NCBI RefSeq assembly: GCF_002117935.1
Contig: NZ_BDJE01000036.1
Coordinates: forward strand, 62,001-126,000
Origin: Nocardioides sp. PD653-B2
GTDB taxonomy: Bacteria; Actinomycetota; Actinomycetes; Propionibacteriales; Nocardioidaceae
Direction of reading: 5' to 3'
Length of the DNA stretch: 64,000 nucleotides
Each line of letters starts with the position of its first letter. Positions within the stretch are counted from its first letter, which is position 1. The notes below the pieces were generated by a model, which saw nothing but the letters and a program-made list of their open reading frames with translations, was not told the origin of the DNA and ran no database searches. The position numbers and the translations under genes were made by a program. This document shows positions 34,114 through 42,345 of the stretch, piece by piece.

Positions 34114-34799
34114 CCGCCAGGACCGGCAGGGCCCGGCTGCCCGCGTTCTAGAGTGTCCGGAAGCGCGGGCCGGCTCGGCGGGCGTCGCTGGGCAAGTTTG
34201 CCCCAACGCGACGGTGGAGCACGCCCAACCGGATTCGAACCGGCGCTACGCCGTGAAGGTGGCGACCGAGAGGTAACGGACGACACCTGAACCGGCGCCC
34301 GGTCTCGCGGTGACGAGGGCCGGCTGCGCCATGAGGCGGCACCGGGTTGGAGAGCAGCCCCCACGGGGGACGCCCGCTTCAGGCGCTTTGTAAGTCGACG
34401 GCTCGGTCCCGTGATCGCCGCGAGTGACGGATCCGGTTGAGCGACGTTGGCATCGGAGTGCCCTCCGAGACAGGGTGCGACTTACTCTTGCCTAGCCAGC
34501 ATGCGCTCCGGTGACCCGTTCGTCATGGCCAATCGGGGGACCCAGGGTAGGGATACGTCGGTGCACGAGCGCGAGCGCTGACAGGATGGCACCGCCGACA
34601 CCCACGAAGAGGGCAGCACTCCTGATGGTGCCGATCGCATGCCAGGGCCGCGCGACGCGACACGGACGGGGGTGGCCGTCCCAGGCCGCCACTGGCCAGG
34701 CTTGATCCCTGCCCGATCTTCGAGCGCTTGGCTGAAATTCTTGCGGGTTCTGTCTGCGCACGGGGAGGGGTCACACCCCTTCTGCGCAAACGCGCCGAT
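34114..34799. other. Gene-poor 686-bp stretch at the right end of the island
   Basis: No protein gene is supported here. It contains the tRNA-Glu remnant (34221-34260). A minus-strand frame near 34500-34650 encodes one hydrophobic stretch (SAALFVGVGGAILSALALVH) but lacks a good start and ribosome site. No integrase or transposase fragment is recognisable in any frame I read. Confidence 0.5.
34221..34260 (-). pseudogene. tRNA-Glu 3'-half remnant
   Basis: On the minus strand the sequence reads CTTCACGGCGTAGCGCCGG followed by TTCGAATCCGGTTGGG. This is the anticodon-arm-to-T-arm part of actinobacterial tRNA-Glu (T loop TTCGAAT, TTC anticodon context). The T stem pairs, but no complementary 5' acceptor strand or D arm is found upstream, so it is a fragment. 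Such pieces are commonly left by integration at tRNA genes. Confidence 0.55.
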
Positions 34800-34818
34800 T
34801 CACACGTTGAAGCGGAAC
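34800..34818. repeat. Right 19-bp direct repeat (candidate attR, end of ychF)
   Basis: Same sequence and orientation as 23449-23467. Here it encodes the last codons (FRFNV and stop) of ychF on the minus strand. An element inserted at this point would keep ychF intact, as integrases targeting gene 3' ends usually do. Confidence 0.75.
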
Positions 34819-35876
34819 TCCACGACGTCGCCGTCGGCCATCACGTAGTCCTTGCCCTCCATGCGCACCCTGCCGGCCTCCTTGGCCTTGAGCATGGAGC
34901 CGGCCGCGACCAGGTCGTCGAAGGAGACGATCTCGGCCTTGATGAAGCCGCGCTGGAAGTCGGTGTGGATGACGCCGGCGGCCTCGGGAGCGGTCGCGCC
35001 CTGGGGGATGGTCCAGGCGCGGGTCTCCTTGGGGCCTGCCGTCAGGTAGGTCTGCAGGCCGAGGGTGTCGAAGCCGACGCGGGCGAGGGTCTCGAGGCCG
35101 GGCTCGGTGACGCCCATCTCGGCGAGCATCTCGCGCGCCTCCTCGTCGTCGTCCAGCTCGACCAACTCGGCCTCGAACTTCGCGTCCAGGAAGATCGCCT
35201 CGGACGGCGCGACCAGCGCACGCATCTTGTCCTTGAGCGCCTCGTCGGCCAGCTCGTCGGCGTCGCAGTTGAAGACGTAGATGAAGGGCTTCGCGGTCAT
35301 CAGGGAGAGCTCGCGGATCGCCGCACGGTCGACCTTGGTCGCGATGATCGGCGTGCCGGCCTCGAGGTGTCCGAGCGCCTCCTTGGCCGCCTCGACGACG
35401 GGGGCAAGAGCCTTGTTGGTCTTGGCCTCCTTCTCCAGCCGCGGGATCGCCTTCTCGACGGTCTGGAGGTCGGCGAGGATCAGCTCGGTCTGGATCGTCG
35501 AGATGTCGTTGCCGGGGTTGACCTCGCCGTCGACGTGGGTGACGTCCTCGTCGCGGAAGACCCGGGTCACCTGGCAGATCGCCGCGGACTCCCGGATGTG
35601 GGAGAGGAACTTGTTGCCCAACCCCTCGCCCTCGGAGGCGCCGCGCACGATGCCGGCGATGTCGACGAACTCGACGGTCGCGGGCAGGATCCGGGCCGAC
35701 CCGAAGATCTCGGCGAGCTGCGGCAGCCGCTCGTCCGGGACGCCCACCACCCCGACGTTGGGCTCGATCGTCGCGAACGGGTAGTTCGCCGCGAGGACGT
35801 CGTTCTTGGTCAGAGCGTTGAAAAGGGTCGACTTGCCCGCGTTGGGGAGACCGACGATGCCGATGGTGAGTGCCAC
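34800..35876 (-). CDS. ychF: Redox-regulated ATPase/GTPase YchF
   Basis: A 358-aa Obg-family P-loop protein that hydrolyses ATP and binds ribosomes. G1 is GLPNAGKST (9-17), G3 DIAGIVRGASEGEGLGNKFL near 70, and the ATP-specifying NxxE-type position lies in IYVFNCDADE; the C-terminal TGS-like domain holds RAWTIPQGATAPEAAGVIHTDFQRGFIKAE in pieces and the conserved end VVEFRFNV. GTG start; TAGACT 8 nt upstream suggests a leaderless message. Its last 19 nt form the island repeat. Confidence 0.95.
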   Translation of the reverse strand: MALTIGIVGLPNAGKSTLFNALTKNDVLAANYPFATIEPNVGVVGVPDERLPQLAEIFGSARILPATVEFVDIAGIVRGASEGEGLGNKFLSHIRESAAICQVTRVFRDEDVTHVDGEVNPGNDISTIQTELILADLQTVEKAIPRLEKEAKTNKALAPVVEAAKEALGHLEAGTPIIATKVDRAAIRELSLMTAKPFIYVFNCDADELADEALKDKMRALVAPSEAIFLDAKFEAELVELDDDEEAREMLAEMGVTEPGLETLARVGFDTLGLQTYLTAGPKETRAWTIPQGATAPEAAGVIHTDFQRGFIKAEIVSFDDLVAAGSMLKAKEAGRVRMEGKDYVMADGDVVEFRFNV

Positions 35877-35915
35877 GGGCGGCGAGTCTACGGGCGTGCG
35901 GGCGACGCCGGTGAA

Positions 35916-36242
35916 TCAGCGCTTCGCGGCGTCCTCCACGCACAGGGTCGCCCACGGGAGCGCCTCGAGGCGGCCGTCGCCGATCGGCTTGCCGCAGACG
36001 TCGCAGGTGCCGTACGTGCCCTCGTCGAGCTTGGCGAGCGCGCGCTCCACGTCGACCATCGTGACCTGCAACTTGTCGTGTACGGCGACCTGCGAGAGCC
36101 GGTCGACCGCGATGGAGGTGCCTTCTCCCACGCGTTTGCCGAAGGAGATCTCGCCGCGCTCGCCGGGCGGCTCCTCGAGCACGGCCATCTGCTCCTCGAG
36201 CTCGGCCTTCTTCTCGAGCAGGGTCGTGCGGGTGTCGTCCAT
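35916..36242 (-). CDS. TraR/DksA-type zinc-finger protein
   Basis: A 108-aa protein with a coiled-coil N-terminal half (LLEKKAELEEQMAVLEE) and a C-terminal zinc finger GTYGTCDVCGKPIGDGRLEALPWATLCVEDA in pieces: three Cys (C-x2-C ... C) are visible where DksA has four. The DksA/TraR family binds the RNA polymerase secondary channel. Actinobacterial members of this length are common but little studied. CAGACT lies 6 nt before the ATG. Confidence 0.87.
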   Translation of the reverse strand: MDDTRTTLLEKKAELEEQMAVLEEPPGERGEISFGKRVGEGTSIAVDRLSQVAVHDKLQVTMVDVERALAKLDEGTYGTCDVCGKPIGDGRLEALPWATLCVEDAAKR

Positions 36243-36289
36243 CTGCCCAGTCTGCTCCGCACCCCAAGTCCGGCGCGCAGAATGACGCT

Positions 36290-36667
36290 ATGACCGAACT
36301 CGACGCCCGGGCGATTCTCGCCGAGCTGCAACGACGGATGGACGCCCGCGACCTGGACGAGGTGGTGGAGCTCTTCACCGAGGACGCGTTGCTGATCGGT
36401 ACGGCGGCGTACAACACCGGGCCGGAGGCGGTGCGCGCCTACCTCGCGCGGGTGCTCGACCAGCCGGGCCGGATCGTGTGGGACTACGACCGGGTCGACG
36501 TCTTTCACCGGGCTCCGGGCGAGCTGGGGGTCTCGGGTCTCGGGTCGGTCGGGTTCGCCGACGAGGCACCCGCAGACCGCGATCCGTTCCGGTTGACGGT
36601 GCTGGCCGTGGAGACCGACGCCGGGTGGCGGCTCCGGATGTTTCACGGGTCCGTGCCGCAGGCCTGA
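36290..36667 (+). CDS. SnoaL/NTF2-like protein
   Basis: A 125-aa NTF2-like cone fold. Features are ILAELQRRMDARDLDEVVELFTEDALLIGTAAYNTGPEAVRAYLARV in pieces and VLAVETDAGWRLRMFHGSVPQ at the end. Function unknown; many act in small-molecule turnover. The 3' end overlaps the convergent membrane protein gene by 25 nt. Confidence 0.72.
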   Translation: MTELDARAILAELQRRMDARDLDEVVELFTEDALLIGTAAYNTGPEAVRAYLARVLDQPGRIVWDYDRVDVFHRAPGELGVSGLGSVGFADEAPADRDPFRLTVLAVETDAGWRLRMFHGSVPQA

Positions 36668-37071
36668 CCCGCCAGCAGCTCCGCGCGCCGGGTCCAGGCG
36701 AAGCGCAGGATCACGAGGGAGAACACCAGCGTCACGGCCACGATGCACGCCTCGGCGATCCCGCCCCCACCGGAGGTGAAGATGCCGTGCTCGAGGTCGT
36801 AGAGCAGGTCCATCCCGAAGAGGTACAGCCCCGATGAGCCGGCGGCGATCAGCCAGAAGAGCGCCATCGGCCGGCGTCGGGTGAGCGTGACGAGGGCGAG
36901 GACGCAGGCGCTGCCGAGCCAGAGGTCGGCGAGCGGGAAGGCGTTCTCGAAGTCGTAGTAGGCCCGGGTGTGCTCGCTCGCGAGCACGTCGCGGTCGAGG
37001 AACCAGAGGGACCAGTACGCGATGTCGAGCACGATCGCGCCGACGAGCAGCCACTGCACGGTGCGCCTCAT
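36643..37071 (-). CDS. Four-helix membrane protein of unknown function
   Basis: A 142-aa protein with four hydrophobic helices (VQWLLVGAIVLDIAYWSLWFL, ADLWLGSACVLALVTL, ALFWLIAAGSSGLYLFGMDL, ACIVAVTLVFSLVILRF). The conserved-looking YYDFENAFPLADLW loop suggests a small uncharacterised actinobacterial family. The ATG at 37071 is 19 nt downstream of the MFS stop on the same strand, so it may be in the ArsR-MFS operon. Confidence 0.65.
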   Translation of the reverse strand: MRRTVQWLLVGAIVLDIAYWSLWFLDRDVLASEHTRAYYDFENAFPLADLWLGSACVLALVTLTRRRPMALFWLIAAGSSGLYLFGMDLLYDLEHGIFTSGGGGIAEACIVAVTLVFSLVILRFAWTRRAELLAGQACGTDP

Positions 37072-37089
37072 GCGCCGATGAAAGCAGAC

Positions 37090-38301
37090 TCAGGCCAGCG
37101 AGATGCGCCGGACGGCGGGACGCGACAGCGGCACCACCATCAGCCCGGCCATCGCGAGCCCGAAGACCGCGCACGCCGCCCCCACCCCGGCCGCGCCGGC
37201 GAGCGCTCCGAAGGCCACCATCGCGACCGGCATCAGCACGTCGTCACCGAGCCGCGTGAGGGAGGCCATCCGACCGAGGTACTCGCCGTCGACGGTCGCC
37301 ACGAACACGGCGCCCAGCAGCGACGACGCGGCGCCCGCAGTCACGCCGATGACCGCGCAGGCGACCGCGGTCGCGACCAGCGACCCGACGCCGATCCCGA
37401 CGATCGCGAGCCCCTGGAGGACCAGCAGCCAGAAGCCGGCCACGGCCTCGCGCGCCGGCCGCCACCGCACCAGCGCGAGCGCCCCGGCGGCGGCGCCGAG
37501 CCCGACCAGTGCCTGGAGGGCCCCGAGAGTGCCGGCGCCCCAGCCCGCGTCCCGGGCGCGCAGCGCGATGCCGAGCGCGAGCGCCGGCGAGACCGCGAGG
37601 TTGAGCCCCGAGAGCGTCAGCACGAGCGTGCGCGTCGTCGGCTGGTCACGCAGGTGCGCGAACCCGCGCCCGACCGCGCGCAGCACCGGCTCGGCCTCGG
37701 CCCGCGGCAGCGGGTAGCGAGGCCGCAGCGCCAGGGCGAGGTAGCCGACGACCACCGCGAACGTGATCGCGTTGGCCAGCGCGCTGCCGCCCAGCCCCCA
37801 GACCGCGACGACGACGCCACCGAGCGCCGCGCCGGTCATGCTGCCGATCCGGGTGACGGTCTGGCTGGCACCGGTGTAGGCCGGCAGCTGGTCGGGGCGC
37901 ACCAGCTGGCGGCCGATGGTTGCCGCCGACGGCTCGTAGAGCGCGTCGCAGACCCCGAAGGCGATCGCGGCCGCGAGCAGCAGCGGGACCGACGTACCGA
38001 CGGAGAGCACCCAGACGCAGGTCGCGATGAGCACGGCGACCCGGAGGACGTTCACGCCGAGCATCACCCAGCGCGCCTCGCGCCGGTCGGCGACGACTCC
38101 GCCGAGGAGGAGGACGACGGCGCGCGGCACCGTCCCGGCGGCGACCACGAGCCCGGCGAGCGCCGGGCTCGCGACCTGGACCGCGGTCCACGCGAGGGCG
38201 ACCGTCCAGAGCGCGTCGCCGGCGTCGGAGAGGCCCTTGACCAGCAGCCAGCCCTGGACCAGCCGATCGCGCCCCAACCCTGCGCGCTCCGGCCCGGTCA
38301 C
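37090..38301 (-). CDS. MFS transporter (exporter type)
   Basis: A 403-aa major facilitator with twelve hydrophobic segments. GLSDAGDALWTVALAWTAVQVA near 20-45 and VADRREARWVMLGVNVLRVAV (loop 2-3 motif A variant) resemble the DHA3-type macrolide exporters. GTG start overlaps the regulator stop (GTGA), so export is controlled by the adjacent ArsR-type protein. Substrate unknown. Confidence 0.85.
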   Translation of the reverse strand: MTGPERAGLGRDRLVQGWLLVKGLSDAGDALWTVALAWTAVQVASPALAGLVVAAGTVPRAVVLLLGGVVADRREARWVMLGVNVLRVAVLIATCVWVLSVGTSVPLLLAAAIAFGVCDALYEPSAATIGRQLVRPDQLPAYTGASQTVTRIGSMTGAALGGVVVAVWGLGGSALANAITFAVVVGYLALALRPRYPLPRAEAEPVLRAVGRGFAHLRDQPTTRTLVLTLSGLNLAVSPALALGIALRARDAGWGAGTLGALQALVGLGAAAGALALVRWRPAREAVAGFWLLVLQGLAIVGIGVGSLVATAVACAVIGVTAGAASSLLGAVFVATVDGEYLGRMASLTRLGDDVLMPVAMVAFGALAGAAGVGAACAVFGLAMAGLMVVPLSRPAVRRISLA

Positions 38302-38849
38302 GGCTGCGACCGGAAGCCGTGCGCGAAGACGAACACCGGCTCGCGCACCTGGCCGTCGTCGGTGGGCAGGGCGGCCTGCCAGGCCCGGACGACGGCGGTC
38401 AGCGACTCCTGGAGGGCGACCAGCTCGTCGGGGGTCGCCAGCCCGATGAAGTCGGAGCTGAACGCCGCGCGCCGCCACGCGGGGTCGACCCGCTCGGCCT
38501 CCCGCTTCCACGCCGCGAGCTTGCCGAGCTGGTGGTCGATGTTCAGCCGCTCGGCCGCCTTGGCCTGGGTGCGGTCGGCGGCGTCGTCCGCGAAGTCCTC
38601 GACGGACCAGCTGATCGAGCTCTGCTCGAGCCGCCACCAGCTGGTGCGCCCGTCGGTCGCGAGCTCGGGCGCCGCGGCCACCACGCCCGCCTTCTCGAGC
38701 ATCCGCAGGTGGTGGCTGATGCTGCCGACCTGCTCGCCGAGCTCCCGCGCCAGCGTGCCGACCTGGCACGGGCCGTGGAGGTACAGGAAGTCGACCATCC
38801 GGCGCCGCGTCGGGTGGTGGACGGCGCGCAGCGTCTCGATCGAGGTCAT
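38298..38849 (-). CDS. ArsR-like winged-helix regulator
   Basis: A 183-aa regulator: ArsR/HTH_20-type winged helix at about 5-75 (LRAVHHPTRRRMVDFLYLHGPCQVGTLARELGEQVGSISHHLRMLEKAGVV in pieces) and a helical C-terminal extension with no metal-binding CxC motif. TAGCGT (forward acgcta, 38857-38862) lies 7 nt before the ATG. A 16-bp AT-rich palindrome over the -35 position is the likely autoregulatory operator. It is coupled to the MFS exporter. Confidence 0.88.
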   Translation of the reverse strand: MTSIETLRAVHHPTRRRMVDFLYLHGPCQVGTLARELGEQVGSISHHLRMLEKAGVVAAAPELATDGRTSWWRLEQSSISWSVEDFADDAADRTQAKAAERLNIDHQLGKLAAWKREAERVDPAWRRAAFSSDFIGLATPDELVALQESLTAVVRAWQAALPTDDGQVREPVFVFAHGFRSQP

Positions 38850-38880
38850 GCGGAGGACGCTAGGTGCGGCCCCGACCTTC

Positions 38881-38896
38881 TACAAGACTTCTTGTA
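38881..38896. promoter_or_regulatory. TACAAG-N4-CTTGTA operator
   Basis: A perfect 6-bp inverted repeat with a 4-bp spacer, unusually AT-rich for this genome. It is 32-47 nt upstream of the leaderless start of the ArsR-like gene, covering its -35 region. Autorepression of the regulator-exporter operon is the simplest reading. Confidence 0.7.
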
Positions 38897-38905
38897 TGTC
38901 TCCGG

Positions 38906-39967
38906 TCAGCCCCGGACGAGGCGGACGACGGTCCCCTCCGGGCCGCTCCCCCAGCAGCCGCCGGTCACGCACTGCACCGCGTCGAGGTCGAGCTGGCTGA
39001 ACCGGTCCCACGTCTTGCCGCCGTCGCGGCTGACGTCGCTGCCGTTGGGCCCGACGGCGACCGCCATGTGCGCCGTCCGCCAGTCGACGCCGGAGCGGTA
39101 GCCGCTCAGGTCGCCGGCGTTGTGCCACGTCCGGCCGCCCCGCGAGAAGGCGGCCATGTTCTCGCCGTTGTCCTCGGCCTCGAAGTCGCCGCCGACCGCG
39201 ATGCCGTGGCCCGACCGGAAGGCGATCGAGAAGACGCCACCGGCGGCCGCCGCCGGGATGGTCGACGTCCGGACCGACCAGTGCCTGCCGCGGTCACGGG
39301 TCACGAAGATGCGCGACGCCGTGCCGCCCGACGCCAGGTAGCCGTCGCGGTGACCGGCGGTCGCCAGGCAGGAGCCGCTCGCGGCGAAGCCGAACTCGCC
39401 CTTCTCGGCGGCCGGCATGCCCTTCGAGCTCAGCTTCTTCCAGCTCGCCCCGCCGTCGTGGGTGGCGATGATCCGGAACTTGCCGTGGACCGGGTCGCTC
39501 ATCGCGAGGCCGTTCTTGTCACCGGGCCACATGGCCATGCAGTCGTAGAACGCCTTCTCGTCCTGGTTGACGAAGGCCTTGGTCCAGCTGCGGCCACCGT
39601 TGGTGGTGCGGTAGATCCGACTGTCCCGGCCCTCCCCGATCGCCAGCACCAGTGCGACCTTCGCGCTCGCCGCCTCGACGTCGCGGAAGAGCAGGCCCTT
39701 CGCGCCCTTCGGCGACACGTTCTTCCAGGTCTTGCCGCCGTCCGTCGTGCGCCAGACGCCGCCCTCGCTGCCGCCGACCCAGGCGGTGCGGTCGTTCACT
39801 CCGTCGAGCCCGCGGAGCTGCTGGTCGGTCGAGACGTCGACGTGCTCCCAGGTCAGGACGGCCCGGCCGGCCGGCGGTGCGGGCGAGGACGGGGCAGCCG
39901 TCGACGGGGCTGCGGACGCGAGCGGCACGGCCAGGGCGGCGGCGAGGATCCCGAGGAGTGTGCGCAT
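38906..39967 (-). CDS. Secreted BNR/Ycf48-like beta-propeller protein
   Basis: A 353-aa exported protein. The signal peptide is residues 1-24 (LLGILAAALAVPLASA, cleavage AAPSTA). The body contains repeated propeller blades with the Asp-box/BNR pattern: VWRTTDGGKTWKNVS, IYRTTNGGRSWTKAF, IIATHDGGASWKKLS, IFVTRDRGRHWSVRT, DVSRDGGKTWDRFS. The C-terminus has VTGGCWGSGPEGTVVRL. Similar to oxidoreductase-like sialidase-fold proteins; binding partner unknown. TAGGGT lies 7 nt before the ATG. Confidence 0.82.
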   Translation of the reverse strand: MRTLLGILAAALAVPLASAAPSTAAPSSPAPPAGRAVLTWEHVDVSTDQQLRGLDGVNDRTAWVGGSEGGVWRTTDGGKTWKNVSPKGAKGLLFRDVEAASAKVALVLAIGEGRDSRIYRTTNGGRSWTKAFVNQDEKAFYDCMAMWPGDKNGLAMSDPVHGKFRIIATHDGGASWKKLSSKGMPAAEKGEFGFAASGSCLATAGHRDGYLASGGTASRIFVTRDRGRHWSVRTSTIPAAAAGGVFSIAFRSGHGIAVGGDFEAEDNGENMAAFSRGGRTWHNAGDLSGYRSGVDWRTAHMAVAVGPNGSDVSRDGGKTWDRFSQLDLDAVQCVTGGCWGSGPEGTVVRLVRG

Positions 39968-39974
39968 GGTCGCC

Positions 39975-39984
39975 ACCCTAGGCT
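39975..39984. promoter_or_regulatory. Back-to-back overlapping -10 elements
   Basis: Plus-strand TAGGCT (39979-39984) lies 7 nt before the exonuclease GTG, and minus-strand TAGGGT (39975-39980) 7 nt before the propeller ATG. They share the central TA. The two genes start only 24 nt apart, so one symmetric promoter may fire in both directions. Confidence 0.6.
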
Positions 39985-39991
39985 GACCTTC

Positions 39992-40771
39992 GTGCGCATC
40001 GCCACGTGGAACGTCAACTCTCTCCGCTCCCGCATCGACCGGGTCGAGGCGCTCCTCGACCGCCACGAGATCGACGTGCTCGCACTCCAGGAGACCAAGG
40101 CGCGCGAGGACCAGCTGCCGCTGATGGGCCTCCAGGGTCGTGGGTACGAGGTCGCTGCGGCCGGCACCAACCAGTGGAACGGCGTCGCGATCATCAGCCG
40201 GGTCGGGCTCGAGGACGTCCAGGTCGGCTTCCCCGGGCAGCCCGGGTACGCCAAGGACGCGGAGAGCGCCGCCGACCCGGAGTCGCGCGCGATCGGAGCC
40301 ACCTGCGGCGGCGTCCGTCTGTGGTCGCTGTACGTCCCCAACGGGCGCAAGCCCGACGACCCGCACTACGTCTACAAGCTCGACTGGTACGCCAAGCTCC
40401 GCGAGGCCGCGAGCGACTGGCTCGGCGGTGACGCCGCGCTGGTGGGCGACTGGAACGTCTGCCCCACCGACGACGACGTCTTCGACGTCGCCCAGTTCAA
40501 GAACTCGACGCACGTGACGCCGGCCGAGCGCGCCGCCTTCTTCGCCCTCGTGGAGGACGGCTGGGTCGACACCGCCAAGCCGTACGACGCCGGCTACACC
40601 TACTGGGACTACTACCGGCAGAGGTTCGAGCGCAACCGCGGCCTGCGCATCGACTTCGTCCTGGGCTCGCCGTCGCTCGCCGCGCGGGTCACCGGCGCGT
40701 TCGTGGACCGCGAGGAGCGGGCCGGCACCGGCGCCTCCGACCACGCCCCGGTGATCGTCGACCTCGACTGA
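39992..40771 (+). CDS. xthA: Exodeoxyribonuclease III
   Basis: A 259-aa EEP-fold AP endonuclease/exonuclease. RIATWNVNSLRSRIDR, LALQETKAREDQLP (metal Glu), SLYVPNGRK, LVGDWNVCPTDDDVFD and the final GTGASDHAPVIVDLD are all family motifs. Acts in base-excision repair. GTG start with leaderless -10. Confidence 0.94.
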   Translation: MRIATWNVNSLRSRIDRVEALLDRHEIDVLALQETKAREDQLPLMGLQGRGYEVAAAGTNQWNGVAIISRVGLEDVQVGFPGQPGYAKDAESAADPESRAIGATCGGVRLWSLYVPNGRKPDDPHYVYKLDWYAKLREAASDWLGGDAALVGDWNVCPTDDDVFDVAQFKNSTHVTPAERAAFFALVEDGWVDTAKPYDAGYTYWDYYRQRFERNRGLRIDFVLGSPSLAARVTGAFVDREERAGTGASDHAPVIVDLD

Positions 40772-40807
40772 CGGGTCACTGTCGGTGCCGCCGTCCATGC
40801 TGGCGCC

Positions 40808-41899
40808 ATGGAGATCCTCACGCTCTTCCTCACCCTGTTCGTCGGGCTCGCGCTCGGCGGGCTCGTCGGCGTGCTCTGGTCCCGCTCCCGCCCCGCGGTC
40901 GCGGCCGGCCTGCTCGACCAGGCCGAGGTGATGCTGGAGCTCGACCGGCTCAGTGACCAGATGCGCGACCTCGACCACCAGCGGGCCAGCTGGCAGGGGC
41001 AGCTCAACCAGCAGGTGCTCGACATGCGCGCGACCGCCGAGGGCCTGCGCCGCGAGACCCAGTCGCTGTCGACCGCGCTGCGCAAGCCGCAGGTCCGGGG
41101 CCGGTGGGGCGAGCTGCACCTGCGCCGCGCGGTCGAGCTGGCCGGGCTGGTCGACCGCTGCGACTTCTCCGAGCAGGTGCGCCTCGACGACGGCGCCCGC
41201 CGCCCCGACCTGGTGGTGCACCTGGTCGGGGGCCGCCAGGTGGTGGTCGATGCCAAGGTCCCGCTCGACGCCTACCTCGACGCGACCTCGACCGACGACC
41301 CCGAGGACGCCGACCGGCGCGCCGACCACCTGCGCCGCCACGTCGTCCAGCTGCGCACGCACATCGACGCGCTGGCCTCCAAGCAGTACTGGCGCTCGCT
41401 CGACGAGAGCCCGGAGTTCGTCGTCCTCTTCGTGCCGGCCGAGTCGTTCCTGGCTGCGGCGCTCGAGACCGACGGCTCGCTCATCGAGTACGCCGCCACC
41501 CGCCAGGTGGTGCTCGCGACCCCGACGACGCTGATCGCGCTGCTGCGCACCGTCGCCCACGGGTGGAGCCACGAGGCACTGGCCGACCAGGCTCGGGAGA
41601 TCCACCGCCTGGGCCGCGAGCTGCACGGCCGGCTCGCCGGCATGAACGCCCACCTCGACACCCTCGGCCGATCGCTCAACGCGGCCGTCGGCCACTACAA
41701 CCAGACGGTCGGCTCGCTGGAGTCGCGGGTGCTGGTGACCGCCCGCCGGTTCCACGACCTGTCCGTGACCGACGACGGCCTGCCCCCGCCGCGCCAGGTC
41801 GAGTCCACGAGCCGGTCCATATCACCGGTCGACCTGCGGGTGGTCGAACGGCGCGGCTCCCCCGGCGACGGAGACGCGGACCATACCGTGGCCCTGTGA
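40808..41899 (+). CDS. rmuC: DNA recombination protein RmuC
   Basis: A 363-aa RmuC family protein: N-terminal membrane helix (1-23), coiled coil (about 35-85) and a restriction-nuclease-like core with GRWGELHLRRAVELAGL, RPDLVVHLVGGRQVVVDAKVPLDAYLDA (D..D-x-K type site) and the VVLFVPAESFL strand. Limits genome inversions in E. coli. CATGCT 6 nt before the ATG. It overlaps the next gene by GTGA. Confidence 0.92.
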   Translation: MEILTLFLTLFVGLALGGLVGVLWSRSRPAVAAGLLDQAEVMLELDRLSDQMRDLDHQRASWQGQLNQQVLDMRATAEGLRRETQSLSTALRKPQVRGRWGELHLRRAVELAGLVDRCDFSEQVRLDDGARRPDLVVHLVGGRQVVVDAKVPLDAYLDATSTDDPEDADRRADHLRRHVVQLRTHIDALASKQYWRSLDESPEFVVLFVPAESFLAAALETDGSLIEYAATRQVVLATPTTLIALLRTVAHGWSHEALADQAREIHRLGRELHGRLAGMNAHLDTLGRSLNAAVGHYNQTVGSLESRVLVTARRFHDLSVTDDGLPPPRQVESTSRSISPVDLRVVERRGSPGDGDADHTVAL

Positions 41900-42345
41900 G
41901 CCAGAGTCACACCCTCTGGGAGGAGGGTCACGAGCCGGGCCGGCAGGTGGTCGCGCTCGGGCTGGCGCTCGCCCTGACGGCGACCGTGCTCGACCTCGCG
42001 CTCTCGGGTCGGGTGAGCCTCTTCTTCGACGTCTGCTTCGTGCTGCTCTGCGTCGGGCTGGCGCTCGCCGTACGTCCCGCCGACTTCTTCACCGTGGGCG
42101 TGCTGCCGCCGCTGCTGATGGTCGTGGTCTTCACGCTGCTCGGGATCACCCGGCCCGACGTGATCGCCGACGCCGAGGACGGCGTCATCCAGGCCGTGGT
42201 CGCCGGTCTCGCCCACCACTCGGGCTCGTTGGTGGTCGGCTACGTGCTGTGCCTGGTCACCCTCGCGATCCGGCACCGCGTGCTGGGTCAGGCGGCCTCG
42301 AACCGGGCCGGGTCACCGGCTCCCACCCGCACGACCTCCGGGTAG
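41896..42345 (+). CDS. DUF6542 membrane protein
   Basis: A 149-aa protein with four hydrophobic helices (VVALGLALALTATVLDLAL, FFDVCFVLLCVGLALAV, LPPLLMVVVFTLLGI, HHSGSLVVGYVLCLVTLAI). The arrangement matches actinobacterial DUF6542 proteins, usually encoded by rmuC, xseA and ychF as here. GTG start overlaps the rmuC stop; the end overlaps the convergent gene by 58 nt. Function unknown. Confidence 0.75.
   Translation: MSQSHTLWEEGHEPGRQVVALGLALALTATVLDLALSGRVSLFFDVCFVLLCVGLALAVRPADFFTVGVLPPLLMVVVFTLLGITRPDVIADAEDGVIQAVVAGLAHHSGSLVVGYVLCLVTLAIRHRVLGQAASNRAGSPAPTRTTSG

Noticed and set aside
34200-34400. tmRNA or full tRNA gene
   Set aside because: The T arm is good, but no matching 5' acceptor, no D arm at the right distance and no tag-peptide frame were found.
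34492-34761. Small hydrophobic minus-strand ORF
   Set aside because: One hydrophobic stretch only, Arg-rich N-terminus, no ribosome site or promoter.
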